A stretch of DNA of 43,968 nucleotides from an uncultured Clostridia bacterium (GTDB lineage: Bacteria; Bacillota; Clostridia; Christensenellales; Borkfalkiaceae). The translations under genes and the position numbers were made by a program. Under the pieces are notes generated by a model. It saw only the letters and a list, made by a program, of their open reading frames with translations. It ran no database searches and was not told where the DNA came from. Numbering within the stretch: the first letter of the stretch is position 1; each line of letters starts with the position of its first letter. Below, piece after piece: positions 17,335-25,001 of this stretch. The DNA lies in assembly GCA_944367465.1 (NCBI GenBank), contig CALVWO010000007.1, forward strand, positions 1-43,968, in the 5' to 3' direction.

Positions 17335-18507
17335 TTATTCCTGTTTCGTCGGCGCGGAGGGTTTCACCGTGCGGTTGAGAAGTTCCGTCATGCAGAAAAG
17401 CAGCACGAGGAAGATCGCAAGGAAGAGCGGCAGATAACCGATATCGATATATTGCGCGATGAGCCCGAACAGCGGCGGCATGAAGGTCGTCCCGACGTAA
17501 GCGCTCGCCATCTCCACACCGATGACCGCCTGCGAATTTTCGGCGCCGAAATTGAAGGGCGTGGCGTGGATGATGGAGGGATAGACGGGCGCGCACCCGA
17601 ATCCGACGACGACGAACCCCGCCAGAGCGCAGACGTCCGTCCGGACGGGGAGCGCGATAAGAACGATCCCCGCGACGATGACGCCGATGCCGATGCGGAT
17701 GAGCGTTCTGTCGCCCAGTCTTTCGGAGACGAACCCGCTCAGAAGGCGCCCCGCCGTGATACCGATAAAGAAGAGCGACCCGAACATGGCGGCACGTTCC
17801 GCGCTGACGCCGCGGAACTCCGTGAGATAGCTGCTCGCCCAGTTCATGGCGGTCGCCTCGACGGCGCTGTATGCGAAAAAGCCGATCAGCATGAACGCGA
17901 CGCCCCTGAGCCTGAGCGTCTGCGGGAGCGTGAGCGGTTTGGCGGAAAGTTCCGCCCCGGGGCGCTTTTTCCAGAGAGGCAGGCTCAGAAAGAGAACGGC
18001 GACGAGGGCAAACTGGATATAGGACACGATGCGGTATCCGCCCGGCCAGCCCTGCGTTCCCGTGAGGCATGCGCTCATGATAAACGGACTGACGATCGTG
18101 CCGACGCCCCAGAAACAGTGCAGCCAGCTCATGTGGCGCGACTTATAGTGCAGCGCAACGTAGTTGTTGAGCGCAGCGTCCACGCCGCCCGCGCCCAGGC
18201 CGTACGGCACGGCAAGCACGCACAAAATCCAGAAGGCGTTCGCAAAAGAAAAGCCGATCATGGCGCCCGCCGTAAAGAGCACGCTGACCACGGTGACTAC
18301 CCCCGTACCCAGCTTTCGGGTGAGGAAATCGGAGGCAAGACTGGAGACGACCGTCCCCGCGGAAATGATCATGGTGACTGCCCCCATCGCGGAGAGCGGC
18401 GCGCCAAGATCGATGTGCATGACGGGCCACGCGGATCCGAGAAGGGAATCGGGAAGCCCCAGCGAGATAAATGCCAGATAGATGACGGCAAGCAGCAGCG
18501 ATACCAT
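17335..18507 (-). CDS. Major facilitator superfamily transporter
   Basis: 390 residues with about 12 hydrophobic segments and a charged loop after segment six (WKKRPGAELSAKPLT). The MFS loop 2-3 signature appears as DFLTRKLGTG, and its repeat in the second half as RLLSGFVSERLGDRT. The sequence resembles the fucose-permease-like (FHS) branch of MFS proteins common in Firmicutes; the substrate cannot be read from sequence. ATG is preceded by GGAG at nine bases. It stands alone, with its own promoter and the shared terminator. Confidence 0.85.
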   Translation of the reverse strand: MVSLLLAVIYLAFISLGLPDSLLGSAWPVMHIDLGAPLSAMGAVTMIISAGTVVSSLASDFLTRKLGTGVVTVVSVLFTAGAMIGFSFANAFWILCVLAVPYGLGAGGVDAALNNYVALHYKSRHMSWLHCFWGVGTIVSPFIMSACLTGTQGWPGGYRIVSYIQFALVAVLFLSLPLWKKRPGAELSAKPLTLPQTLRLRGVAFMLIGFFAYSAVEATAMNWASSYLTEFRGVSAERAAMFGSLFFIGITAGRLLSGFVSERLGDRTLIRIGIGVIVAGIVLIALPVRTDVCALAGFVVVGFGCAPVYPSIIHATPFNFGAENSQAVIGVEMASAYVGTTFMPPLFGLIAQYIDIGYLPLFLAIFLVLLFCMTELLNRTVKPSAPTKQE

Positions 18508-18535
18508 ATACGATCACTCCGAAAAAAGTCACGTT

Positions 18536-18564
18536 ATCATACCATACCGCAGCGCAAAAGGCAA
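18536..18564 (-). promoter_or_regulatory. Promoter of the MFS gene
   Basis: Minus-strand TTGCCT, 17-base spacer, TATGAT, giving a leader of about 20 nt that contains the GGAG ribosome-binding site. Confidence 0.75.
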
Positions 18565-18565
18565 C

Positions 18566-18796
18566 AAAAAAAGCCCCCTTCGCAGGCGGTTTCCGCATGT
18601 TTTTTTGCGCGGGCTGCGCACGCCCCCCTCCCGCACCGCACCGTACAGAGGCACGCTCCGAAAAGCCGTATGAACGTTCGGCTGCGCGGCCGGCAAAGCC
18701 CGCCGTTTCCCGATGCAAAGCGGCGGGCTTTGCCGGAACGATCCCCGCTGCATGCAAAACGGGGCGCGGCAGACCGCCGCGTCCCGCCCATCTCCG
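18566..18796. other. Non-coding GC-rich hairpin cluster
   Basis: No plausible gene on either strand. The region holds a 16-base perfect stem with a 15-base loop (18690-18705 with 18721-18736, core GGCAAAGCCCGCCG), plus smaller stems CGCGGC/GCCGCG, CCCCG/CGGGG and AGCCG/CGGCT. None is followed by a convincing T-run, so they are not ordinary terminators. Could be the 3' part of a minus-strand RNA, a REP-like cluster, or remnants of a small mobile element. Confidence 0.5.
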
Positions 18797-18838
18797 ATAA
18801 AAACGACAAAAAGACGATGCAAACACCGCCTTTTTGCC
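18797..18838 (-). terminator. Terminator of the candidate small RNA
   Basis: Minus-strand stem GGCAAAAAGGCG with CGUCUUUUUGUC: twelve consecutive pairs, two of them G-U. The G-U pairs become mismatches if read on the plus strand, so the structure fits minus-strand RNA. A run of U follows (GUUUUUAUC). Confidence 0.7.
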
Positions 18839-18931
18839 AAAACTATATTGGGGGAATGAAGATATGAGCGATTTGATCCGCCGCACGCCTTAACGGCTTT
18901 TGCGGGGCAGCAGGCTCACTTCCTGCTGACT
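18797..18931 (-). ncRNA. Candidate small RNA with own promoter and terminator
   Basis: A minus-strand transcript of about 135 nt is predicted from a promoter (18938-18966) to a terminator (18797-18838). Near its 5' end it folds as CAGCAGG/CCUGCUG (seven base pairs, seven-base loop), then a nested hairpin CCGC..GCC-GUUAA-GGC..GCGG. No start codon with ribosome-binding site and no ORF of note lies inside. I compared it by eye with RNase P, tmRNA, SRP RNA, 6S and the common riboswitches and recognised none. The octamer GATATGAG occurs twice in direct orientation, once near each end of the structured half. Confidence 0.5.
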
Positions 18932-18937
18932 GATATG

Positions 18938-18966
18938 AGTATACTACTTTTTTTTAGAAAAAGCAA
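18938..18966 (-). promoter_or_regulatory. Promoter of the candidate small RNA
   Basis: Minus-strand TTGCTT, 17-base A-rich spacer, TATACT. Predicted start near 18931. It points away from the flavoenzyme gene on the plus strand. Confidence 0.6.
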
Positions 18967-19130
18967 GCATAAAAACGATAAAATTCGCTATTTTTTTCGA
19001 TTTTATCCATCTTTTTTTCGAATAAATATATGATGGAATTAAATGTTTTAGAAAAAAGTTAAATTAACGTGCCTTTTGCCGCGCATGCGCACATGCCAAA
19101 ATTTACATACGCCTACTTTTTCCCGCCCTA
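18967..19130. other. AT-rich intergenic stretch, no gene seen
   Basis: About 165 bases of AT-rich sequence with several T-runs (for example TTTTTTTCG twice within 30 bases around 18990-19020). I see no ORF, RNA or clear operator here; it may act as an upstream element for one or both flanking promoters. Confidence 0.4.
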
Positions 19131-19159
19131 TTGACTTTCCTGCGGAGCGGTGTTACAAT
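19131..19159 (+). promoter_or_regulatory. Promoter of the flavoenzyme gene
   Basis: TTGACT, 17-base spacer, TACAAT, followed about 30 bases later by a strong AGGGAGG ribosome-binding site and the ATG. Confidence 0.85.
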
Positions 19160-19188
19160 AGGCGGAGAAGATAAGGGAGGTTCGTTTT

Positions 19189-21240
19189 ATGAACGCGAAG
19201 TATGAACCGCTCTTTACTCCTTGGAAGATCAGGGACGTAGAGATCAAAAACAGGATCGTCCTCTGCCCCATGGGCGGGACGTCGCTCTTCGGATGGATGG
19301 AGCCCAACCACTTCGACGAAGTGGCGGCAGAATTTTTCCTTGAACGCGCGAAAAACAACGTCGGGCTCATCATCCCGGGCATCGCGCCCCTGCGCGATCT
19401 GATGGGCGGCAGATGGCTCTACAAAAACAAGGGGATGTTCCGCAAACTCAAGGCATACATGCAGGAGATCCACAAGACGGGCGCCAAGCTCTTTGTACAG
19501 CTCACCGCGGGATTCGGACGGTCGTTCGCCATCACAAATCCCCTCGTCCCCTTTCTGAAACACAGGGCGCTGGGGGCGCTCATAAAACCGGTGATCGACG
19601 TCTCGTACATCTGCGCCTCCCCTTCCGAGCTTCCTTCCCGCTGGGCAGAGGACGTAAAATGCCGCGCAGTCACCAAAAAAGAGATACAGAAGATGATATA
19701 CGCCTTTGCGGAGACGTCGCGGCTGTGCAAGGAGGCGGGCGTGGACGGCGTGGAAGTGCATGCGGTGCACGAGGGATATCTGCTCGACCAGTTCACGCTC
19801 CCCTATACCAACCACAGGACGGACGAATACGGCGGGAGCTTTGAAAACCGCTACCGCTTTGCCGTGGAGGTCGTGGAGGCGATCAAAAAAGCCTGCGGCG
19901 AGAACTACCCCGTCTCGCTGCGCTATTCCGTCGTCAGCAAGACGAAGGGGCTCTGCAAGGGCGCCGTTCCCGGCGAGGAATACGATGAAGTCGGGCGGGA
20001 TATGCGCGAGAGCGAGCGCGCCGCAAAGTATTTGCAGGACGCCGGCTACGATATGCTCAACGCCGACAACGGTACGTACGACGCGTGGTACTGGGCGCAC
20101 CCGCCGGCATATATGCCCAAAAACTGCAACCTCGACGACGTGGCGCACATCCGCAAGTTCGTGGATATCCCCGTCGTATGCGCGGGGCGCATGGAGCCTG
20201 ACGTGGGCGCGGAGGCGGTAAGGGAAGGCAAGATCGACGCCGTCGGCGTTGCGCGGCAGTTCCTTACGGACGGCGCCTGGGTGACGAAACTGATGGAGGA
20301 TCGCTTAGAGGATATCCAGCCGTGCATCTGCTGCCACAACGCCTGCTTTGCGATGGCGCATTACAAGGGCGCGGCAAACGACGAACCCTTTTCCGACGCC
20401 AAACACATGGCGCGCTGCGCGCTCAATCCACAGACGATGCAGGGGCATAAATACGACATCCTCCCCGCAAAAAAACGCAAAAAGATCGCCGTGGTGGGCG
20501 GCGGGATCGGCGGCATCGAAGTCGCACGGATCGCGGCGCTCCGCGGACACACCGTGACCATCTACGAAAAGACGGATCGCCTCGGCGGCGTATTCATCGA
20601 GGCGGCAGCACCCTCCTTCAAAGAAAAAGACCGTGCGCTCATCGAATGGTACCGCCGTCAGATCGCGGCGCTCCCTGTCCATGTTGAGTATAACTGCGAG
20701 ATCAGATCGCTCGCGGAACTCGACGCCGACGAAGTCGTGATCGCAACGGGTGCAAAAGCGCGCAAACTGCACATTCCGGGCATCGAGCGCAGCATGGAGG
20801 CGATCGAGTACCTCGACGGCAAAGCCGTCGGCGAAAACGTCGTCGTCATCGGCGGCGGGCTCACGGGCTGCGAGATCGCGTACGACCTGTACCTGAAGGG
20901 CAAAAAACCCGTCATCGTCGAGGCGAAGAACGACCTGATGGCGATCCGCGGGCTCTGCCTCGCCAACTCCTCTTACCTGCGCGACTTCTTCGCGGCAAAC
21001 AAGGTACCCGTACACCTCGAAAGCACCGTTTCCAGAATCACCGCAGACGGCGCCGTCGTCCGCGCAAAGGACGGGAGCGAACAGACCCTCCCCGCAGACA
21101 GCGTGATCGTCTCCGTCGGATACACCCCCGCGCCTCTCGTGAAAAAGCGCGCACATGTGCATGTGGTGGGCGACGCAGACAAAGTCGGGAACCTGCGCAC
21201 CGTCATCTGGCAGGCATGGCAGATCGCCGAGAAACTGTAA
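19189..21240 (+). CDS. Old-Yellow-Enzyme type NADH:flavin oxidoreductase / 2,4-dienoyl-CoA reductase-like
   Basis: 683 residues with the three-part layout of E. coli FadH and the clostridial BaiCD/BaiH and 2-enoate reductases. Residues 1 to about 370 form an FMN-binding TIM barrel (KNRIVLCPMGG, GVDGVEVHAVHEGYLLDQF with the catalytic HXXH-like region, NHRTDEYGGSFENRYRF). A cysteine cluster C379-X2-C382-X3-C386 with C410 should hold a 4Fe-4S cluster; the gap to the last cysteine is longer than in FadH. The C-terminal half is an FAD/NAD(P)-binding module with VVGGGIGGIEVARIA and a second VVIGGGLTGCEIAYDL. It would reduce an activated C=C bond in an anaerobic pathway; the substrate is unknown. 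Monocistronic, with promoter and terminator. Confidence 0.88.
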   Translation: MNAKYEPLFTPWKIRDVEIKNRIVLCPMGGTSLFGWMEPNHFDEVAAEFFLERAKNNVGLIIPGIAPLRDLMGGRWLYKNKGMFRKLKAYMQEIHKTGAKLFVQLTAGFGRSFAITNPLVPFLKHRALGALIKPVIDVSYICASPSELPSRWAEDVKCRAVTKKEIQKMIYAFAETSRLCKEAGVDGVEVHAVHEGYLLDQFTLPYTNHRTDEYGGSFENRYRFAVEVVEAIKKACGENYPVSLRYSVVSKTKGLCKGAVPGEEYDEVGRDMRESERAAKYLQDAGYDMLNADNGTYDAWYWAHPPAYMPKNCNLDDVAHIRKFVDIPVVCAGRMEPDVGAEAVREGKIDAVGVARQFLTDGAWVTKLMEDRLEDIQPCICCHNACFAMAHYKGAANDEPFSDAKHMARCALNPQTMQGHKYDILPAKKRKKIAVVGGGIGGIEVARIAALRGHTVTIYEKTDRLGGVFIEAAAPSFKEKDRALIEWYRRQIAALPVHVEYNCEIRSLAELDADEVVIATGAKARKLHIPGIERSMEAIEYLDGKAVGENVVVIGGGLTGCEIAYDLYLKGKKPVIVEAKNDLMAIRGLCLANSSYLRDFFAANKVPVHLESTVSRITADGAVVRAKDGSEQTLPADSVIVSVGYTPAPLVKKRAHVHVVGDADKVGNLRTVIWQAWQIAEKL

Positions 21241-21251
21241 CGCAACAATTT

Positions 21252-21282
21252 AAGCGCCGTTCCTCCGGACGGCGCTTTTTTT
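21252..21282 (+). terminator. Terminator of the flavoenzyme gene
   Basis: Perfect stem AAGCGCCGT/ACGGCGCTT with an eight-base loop, followed by a run of seven T. Confidence 0.93.
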
Positions 21283-21305
21283 GCATTTTCCCGCACTTTC
21301 TTTTA

Positions 21306-21440
21306 TTCGATATTCATCGAAATAATATACGCTCCGACGGTCCACCTGCCGTGTTTCGGTTGGTTTTTACGGAAAAAAGACCGTTTTCACATATTTTATT
21401 CATAAATCCGGGACATTTTTATTTCGATATATTTCGAAAT
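21306..21440. repeat. Two copies of a palindromic motif between convergent genes
   Basis: TTCGATATTCATCGAAATA (about 21306-21324) and TTCGATATATTTCGAAATA (about 21423-21441) are near-identical, in the same orientation, and each is itself close to a palindrome (TTCGAT..ATCGAA type). They lie between two terminators, where no promoter is needed. Could be protein-binding sites or ends of a decayed small element; the 98 bases between them show no gene. Confidence 0.45.
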
Positions 21441-21451
21441 AGTATGATCTC

Positions 21452-21487
21452 AAAAAAGACGGGCTCCCGTATGCACGGGAGCCCGTC
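21452..21487 (-). terminator. Terminator of the NifU-like/GGGtGRT operon
   Basis: Thirteen-base perfect stem GACGGGCTCCCGT/ACGGGAGCCCGTC with a four-base loop, followed on the minus strand by six T. Confidence 0.93.
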
Positions 21488-21503
21488 CGACGTTTTTATG
21501 AGA

Positions 21504-22505
21504 TTATTTGCTCATGCCTTCCTGCACCGCGACCGCGACTGCGACCGTAGCGCCGACCATGGGGTTGTTGCCCATGCCGATGAGCCCCATCATCTCGACG
21601 TGCGCGGGAACGGAGGACGAACCTGCAAACTGCGCGTCGGAGTGCATTCTGCCCATCGTATCCGTCATGCCGTACGAGGAAGGACCCGCCGCCATGTTGT
21701 CGGGGTGGAGCGTTCTGCCCGTGCCGCCGCCGGACGCGACGGAGAAGTACTGCACGCCGTTCTCGACGCACCACTTCTTATAGGTGCCCGCAACGGGATG
21801 CTGGAAACGCGTGGGGTTGGTGGAGTTGCCCGTGATGGAGACGCCGACCTTCTCGAGCTTCATGACGGCAACGCCTTCGGGAACGTTGTCCACGCCGTAG
21901 CACTTGACCTTTGCGCGGGGGCCTTCGGAATAAGGAACTTCCTTGGTGACCGTGACCGTCTCGGTATAGGGATCGAACACCGTCTCGCAATAGGTGAACC
22001 CGTTGATACGGGAGATGATGAACGCCGCGTCCTTGCCGAGACCGTTGAGGATAACGCGAAGCGGCTTTTTACGAACCTTGTTTGCGTTCATCGCAATGGA
22101 GATGGCGCCTTCCGCCGCGGCGAAGGACTCGTGCCCCGCAAGGAAGCAGAAGCAGTCCGTCTCCTCGGAAAGGAGCATCTTGCCGAGGTTCCCGTGACCG
22201 AGACCGACCTTGCGGTTTTCCGCGACCGAACCGGGAATGCAGAAGGACTGCAGGCCGATGCCGATGGCTGCCGCCGCGTCCGCCGCCTTCTTGCAGCCGG
22301 ACTTGATGGCGATCGCCGCGCCGACGGTGTACGCCCAGACCGCGTTCTCGAAGCAGATGGGCTGCGTGCCGCGCACGAGCTTATCGCAGTCTACGCCCTT
22401 GGAAAGGCAGATATCTTTGCACTCTTCGATGGAGTTGATGCCGTACTGCTTGAGGACGCCGTTGATCTTGTCAATTCTTCTTTCATAACCTTCGAACAAA
22501 GCCAT
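21504..22505 (-). CDS. GGGtGRT protein
   Basis: A 333-residue member of the GGGtGRT family, named for the motif seen here as SVASGGGTGRTLHPDNMAAGP. Other conserved blocks are TQPICFENAVWAYTVGAAIAI, GLGHGNLGKMLLSEETDCFCFLAGHESFAAAEGAI and the C-terminal GMGNNPMVGATVAVAVAVQ. Its biochemical role is not established. I start at ATG GCT TTG, eight bases after AAGGAGG; a GTG three codons upstream touches the ribosome-binding site. It lies 13 bases downstream of the NifU-like scaffold gene, a pairing that recurs in other anaerobes to my knowledge, suggesting a shared Fe-S task. Confidence 0.88.
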   Translation of the reverse strand: MALFEGYERRIDKINGVLKQYGINSIEECKDICLSKGVDCDKLVRGTQPICFENAVWAYTVGAAIAIKSGCKKAADAAAAIGIGLQSFCIPGSVAENRKVGLGHGNLGKMLLSEETDCFCFLAGHESFAAAEGAISIAMNANKVRKKPLRVILNGLGKDAAFIISRINGFTYCETVFDPYTETVTVTKEVPYSEGPRAKVKCYGVDNVPEGVAVMKLEKVGVSITGNSTNPTRFQHPVAGTYKKWCVENGVQYFSVASGGGTGRTLHPDNMAAGPSSYGMTDTMGRMHSDAQFAGSSSVPAHVEMMGLIGMGNNPMVGATVAVAVAVQEGMSK

Positions 22506-22518
22506 ACCGCTCACCTCC

Positions 22519-23220
22519 TTACTCTTTGCGGGGGTCGATGTACTTCACCGCACCCTGCTCTTCGGAAAATCTTCCGTAGTGACCCATCGCCTTCGTCCAT
22601 GCCTCGTTGGGCTCGAGACCCTTCTTGATGAAGTCGGTCATCTTGCCGAGGGAAACGAACTCATAGCCGATCACCTGGTTATCCTTATCCAACGCGAGGC
22701 GGGTGACATAGCCCTCCGCCATCTCGAGATATCTCACGCCCTTGAGCGCCGTGCCGTACATGGTGCCGACCTGCGAACGGAGCCCCTTGCCGAGATCCTC
22801 GAGTCCTGCGCCGATGGTGAGCCCGTCGTCCGAGAACGCCGACTGCGTTCTGCCGTACACGATTTGCAGGAACAGCTCGCGCATCGCGGTATTGATCGCA
22901 TCGCAGACAAGGTCGGTGTTGAGCGCCTCGAGAATGGTCTTGTGGGGCAGGATCTCCGCCGCCATTGCAGCCGAGTGCGTCATGCCCGAGCAGCCGATCG
23001 TCTCGACGAGCGCTTCCTGAATCACGCCCTCCTTGACGTTGAGCGTCAGTTTGCAGGCGCCCTGCTGGGGAGCACACCAACCCACGCCGTGCGTGAAGCC
23101 GCTGATGTCCGTGATCTGTTTCGCGCAGATCCATTTACCTTCTTCGGGAATGGGAGCAGGGTCATGCTTGGGCCCCTTCGCGACACAGATCATCTCTTCC
23201 ACTTCGCGTGAATATTGCAT
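22519..23220 (-). CDS. NifU-like iron-sulfur cluster assembly scaffold protein
   Basis: 233 residues with a NifU/IscU N-domain fold signature: VKEGVIQEALVETIGCSGMTHSAAMAAE resembles the second-cysteine region of IscU. Candidate cluster ligands are C49 and C56 (GWCAPQQGACKL), C77 and C106. It is longer than IscU (about 130) and its first cysteine lies in GVGWCAPQQGAC rather than the canonical NPXCGD, so it belongs to the divergent scaffold family found beside GGGtGRT genes. ATG preceded by GGAGG at seven bases. First gene of a two-gene operon with its own promoter and a strong terminator. Confidence 0.85.
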   Translation of the reverse strand: MQYSREVEEMICVAKGPKHDPAPIPEEGKWICAKQITDISGFTHGVGWCAPQQGACKLTLNVKEGVIQEALVETIGCSGMTHSAAMAAEILPHKTILEALNTDLVCDAINTAMRELFLQIVYGRTQSAFSDDGLTIGAGLEDLGKGLRSQVGTMYGTALKGVRYLEMAEGYVTRLALDKDNQVIGYEFVSLGKMTDFIKKGLEPNEAWTKAMGHYGRFSEEQGAVKYIDPRKE

Positions 23221-23271
23221 CTTGTATCCTCCATAAAAAACTTTTGACCCGTTCGGGAATCATACGAACCT

Positions 23272-23300
23272 ATTTTACCATATTTTTCCCGAAAATACAA
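23272..23300 (-). promoter_or_regulatory. Promoter of the NifU-like/GGGtGRT operon
   Basis: Minus-strand TTGTAT, 17-base spacer, TAAAAT, about 50 bases before the NifU-like start codon. Confidence 0.7.
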
Positions 23301-23357
23301 GAGGTTGTATGGAATTTTTCAAACGGAAACATAACAATTCGCAATATGACATAATAA

Positions 23358-24665
23358 TCAAGATGCGTTGATCATATGCGATTCCAGCGATTCCAGTTTC
23401 GTTTTGAATTCCATCAGATGTGTTTCTAGCGTTTCAGATACTTCATCTATTTTTTTCTGTCGTTCTTCTTCCGTCAGAAGAGACACAGTAAAAAGACGAT
23501 GATATTTGCGGTCTTTTATCTCACGGTTGGGATGCGCGGCGCGCCCGATAGCCTTTTGCGCTTCGCTCCATGTTCCGTCCTCCGTCTCCAATCCGGCAAG
23601 AATTGTTATCGGTCCGTCCTTGGAAGAGAGCGCGCAGAAAAAAGAGTAATTCCCGTTTTCCAAAACGATCTTACACTCCTTCCTGCGGAAAAAATCAGCG
23701 ATCGGTTTTGTGATAAAAATGCACTGATGTTCAGATGTCCGCATGATCTCGAGACGATCGGCAAACGTCGAACGTATCCATTCGGTACAAAATTCGTATA
23801 CATCATTGACGTTATCGCTGTAATGCATGAGAATATCAAGCGCTTTCGCATGATCTTTGCGTATTTTTTTGCACAGCGAATATAATTCCGGATTGTTATC
23901 CAAAATCTCTGAATTCACCATGTCTATATAATCCTCCAACAACAATTTAACCCTTACAGATTCTTTTTTCCGGAATGCGATCTTGTGCGCTTCAAGCATT
24001 TCTTTCATGATCTGTAAGATCGAATAATAACTGATAATGCACCAACGGGAATTATATTTTCCGTTATCAGTCGGTATATCCCCCTTTGGTGTAAGGTATA
24101 CAAGAATTTTCCGCCATCCCTCGCCAAGATGTTTCAATTTATCTTCATAGGCTTGCAACTGCTCATCGTGCGTTGAAGTAAACACCTTGTTTTCAATGAC
24201 AAGTACTGTTTTTGCAGCACGCGATTCTATGTATATATCCATACGACGATCATTTCCGAGAATCGTCTTCTCTGTAATGACCTTCAACTTCGGATCAATA
24301 AAAAAGGATTTGAAATCATCCCAAACCCCGAAGCCCTCTTTTTCAAGAATTATACGATTTGAACTTACGCCCTTGTCCTTCCACTGATTCTCATAGGCAT
24401 TCAATTTTTGTAAAAACCGACAAAGGAAGTCGTTCCCCAATTCGTGCGGACTGCTGGGATCAAACAACCATGCCATAAAATTAGAGTGCTTTACTTCCTG
24501 CGTCTGCATCCCGACCGCACTAAATATATTTTGTTTTTTTCGACTTATTTCTTCGATTTTTATTAATTCTTCTGCAAGAGCGTTCAGACAATCCCTGGCA
24601 TCATCAATCGCGTGCTGTTCCAAACTATGTTCATAAAAATCTGACTCCGCTTTTTCCTGAAGCAC
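23358..24665 (-). CDS. PD-(D/E)XK nuclease family protein
   Basis: 435 residues of the PDDEXK_4 type. The N-terminal SNFMAWLFDPSSPHELGNDFL is typical of the family, and the catalytic core is visible as E132 (TEKT), D143 (RRMDIYIE) and E158-X-K160 (VLVIENKV), followed by DEQLQAYEDKL. The C-terminal half (about 230-435) has no recognised domain and ends in a probable coiled coil. GTG start eight bases after AAGGAGG. The gene is much more AT-rich than its neighbours yet sits 28 bases after yhbY on the same strand with no terminator between, so it looks like a horizontally acquired passenger of the obgE operon. A role in phage defence is plausible by family but unproven. Confidence 0.8.
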   Translation of the reverse strand: MLQEKAESDFYEHSLEQHAIDDARDCLNALAEELIKIEEISRKKQNIFSAVGMQTQEVKHSNFMAWLFDPSSPHELGNDFLCRFLQKLNAYENQWKDKGVSSNRIILEKEGFGVWDDFKSFFIDPKLKVITEKTILGNDRRMDIYIESRAAKTVLVIENKVFTSTHDEQLQAYEDKLKHLGEGWRKILVYLTPKGDIPTDNGKYNSRWCIISYYSILQIMKEMLEAHKIAFRKKESVRVKLLLEDYIDMVNSEILDNNPELYSLCKKIRKDHAKALDILMHYSDNVNDVYEFCTEWIRSTFADRLEIMRTSEHQCIFITKPIADFFRRKECKIVLENGNYSFFCALSSKDGPITILAGLETEDGTWSEAQKAIGRAAHPNREIKDRKYHRLFTVSLLTEEERQKKIDEVSETLETHLMEFKTKLESLESHMINAS

Positions 24666-24692
24666 AACTTCGCCCTCCTTGTCAAAAGACCT

Positions 24693-24983
24693 TTACAGCT
24701 CGATGTGCTCGATATCCTTCCGCGAAGAGCGGCGGTAAAATACCGCCTTCCTGCCGATAACGATGACGACTTCCGCACCCAGAAGCTCGGCAACGTTCTG
24801 CGCGATCGTGTCGGCGTCCGCCTCCGCGTTCTGCAGAATATTCACCTTGATGAGCTCGCGCGCCTCGAGCGACTCGGAGAGCGTGTTCAGAAGGTTCTCT
24901 GTAATACCGCCCTTGCCGATCTGCGTGACGGGCGATAAGTTTGCCGCAATGGACTTTAATTTACTTCTCTGTTTGCTTGTCAT
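24693..24983 (-). CDS. yhbY: YhbY family RNA-binding protein
   Basis: A 96-residue single CRS1-YhbY (CRM) domain protein that associates with pre-50S ribosomal particles in E. coli. The sequence shows SKQRSKLKSIAANLSPVTQIGKGGITENLL and the loop ELLGAEVVIVIGRKAVFYRRS. Start placed at ATG ACA AGC, seven bases after CAGGAG; the in-frame GTG five codons earlier lies before that site. It lies 18 bases downstream of obgE, a common pairing in Firmicutes of two ribosome-assembly factors. Confidence 0.93.
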   Translation of the reverse strand: MTSKQRSKLKSIAANLSPVTQIGKGGITENLLNTLSESLEARELIKVNILQNAEADADTIAQNVAELLGAEVVIVIGRKAVFYRRSSRKDIEHIEL

Positions 24984-25001
24984 ATCTTTCTCCTGCACAG
25001 T

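Noticed and set aside
18797..18931. 6S RNA, SRP RNA, RNase P RNA or tmRNA
   Set aside because: No GAGGAAAGUCC core, no GGAAGCAGC apical loop, no tRNA-like ends and no long rod with a central bubble.
23221..23357. Attachment site or repeat beside the nuclease gene
   Set aside because: I looked for direct repeats bounding the AT-rich nuclease gene that would mark an insertion and saw none; only the NifU-like operon promoter is supported there.
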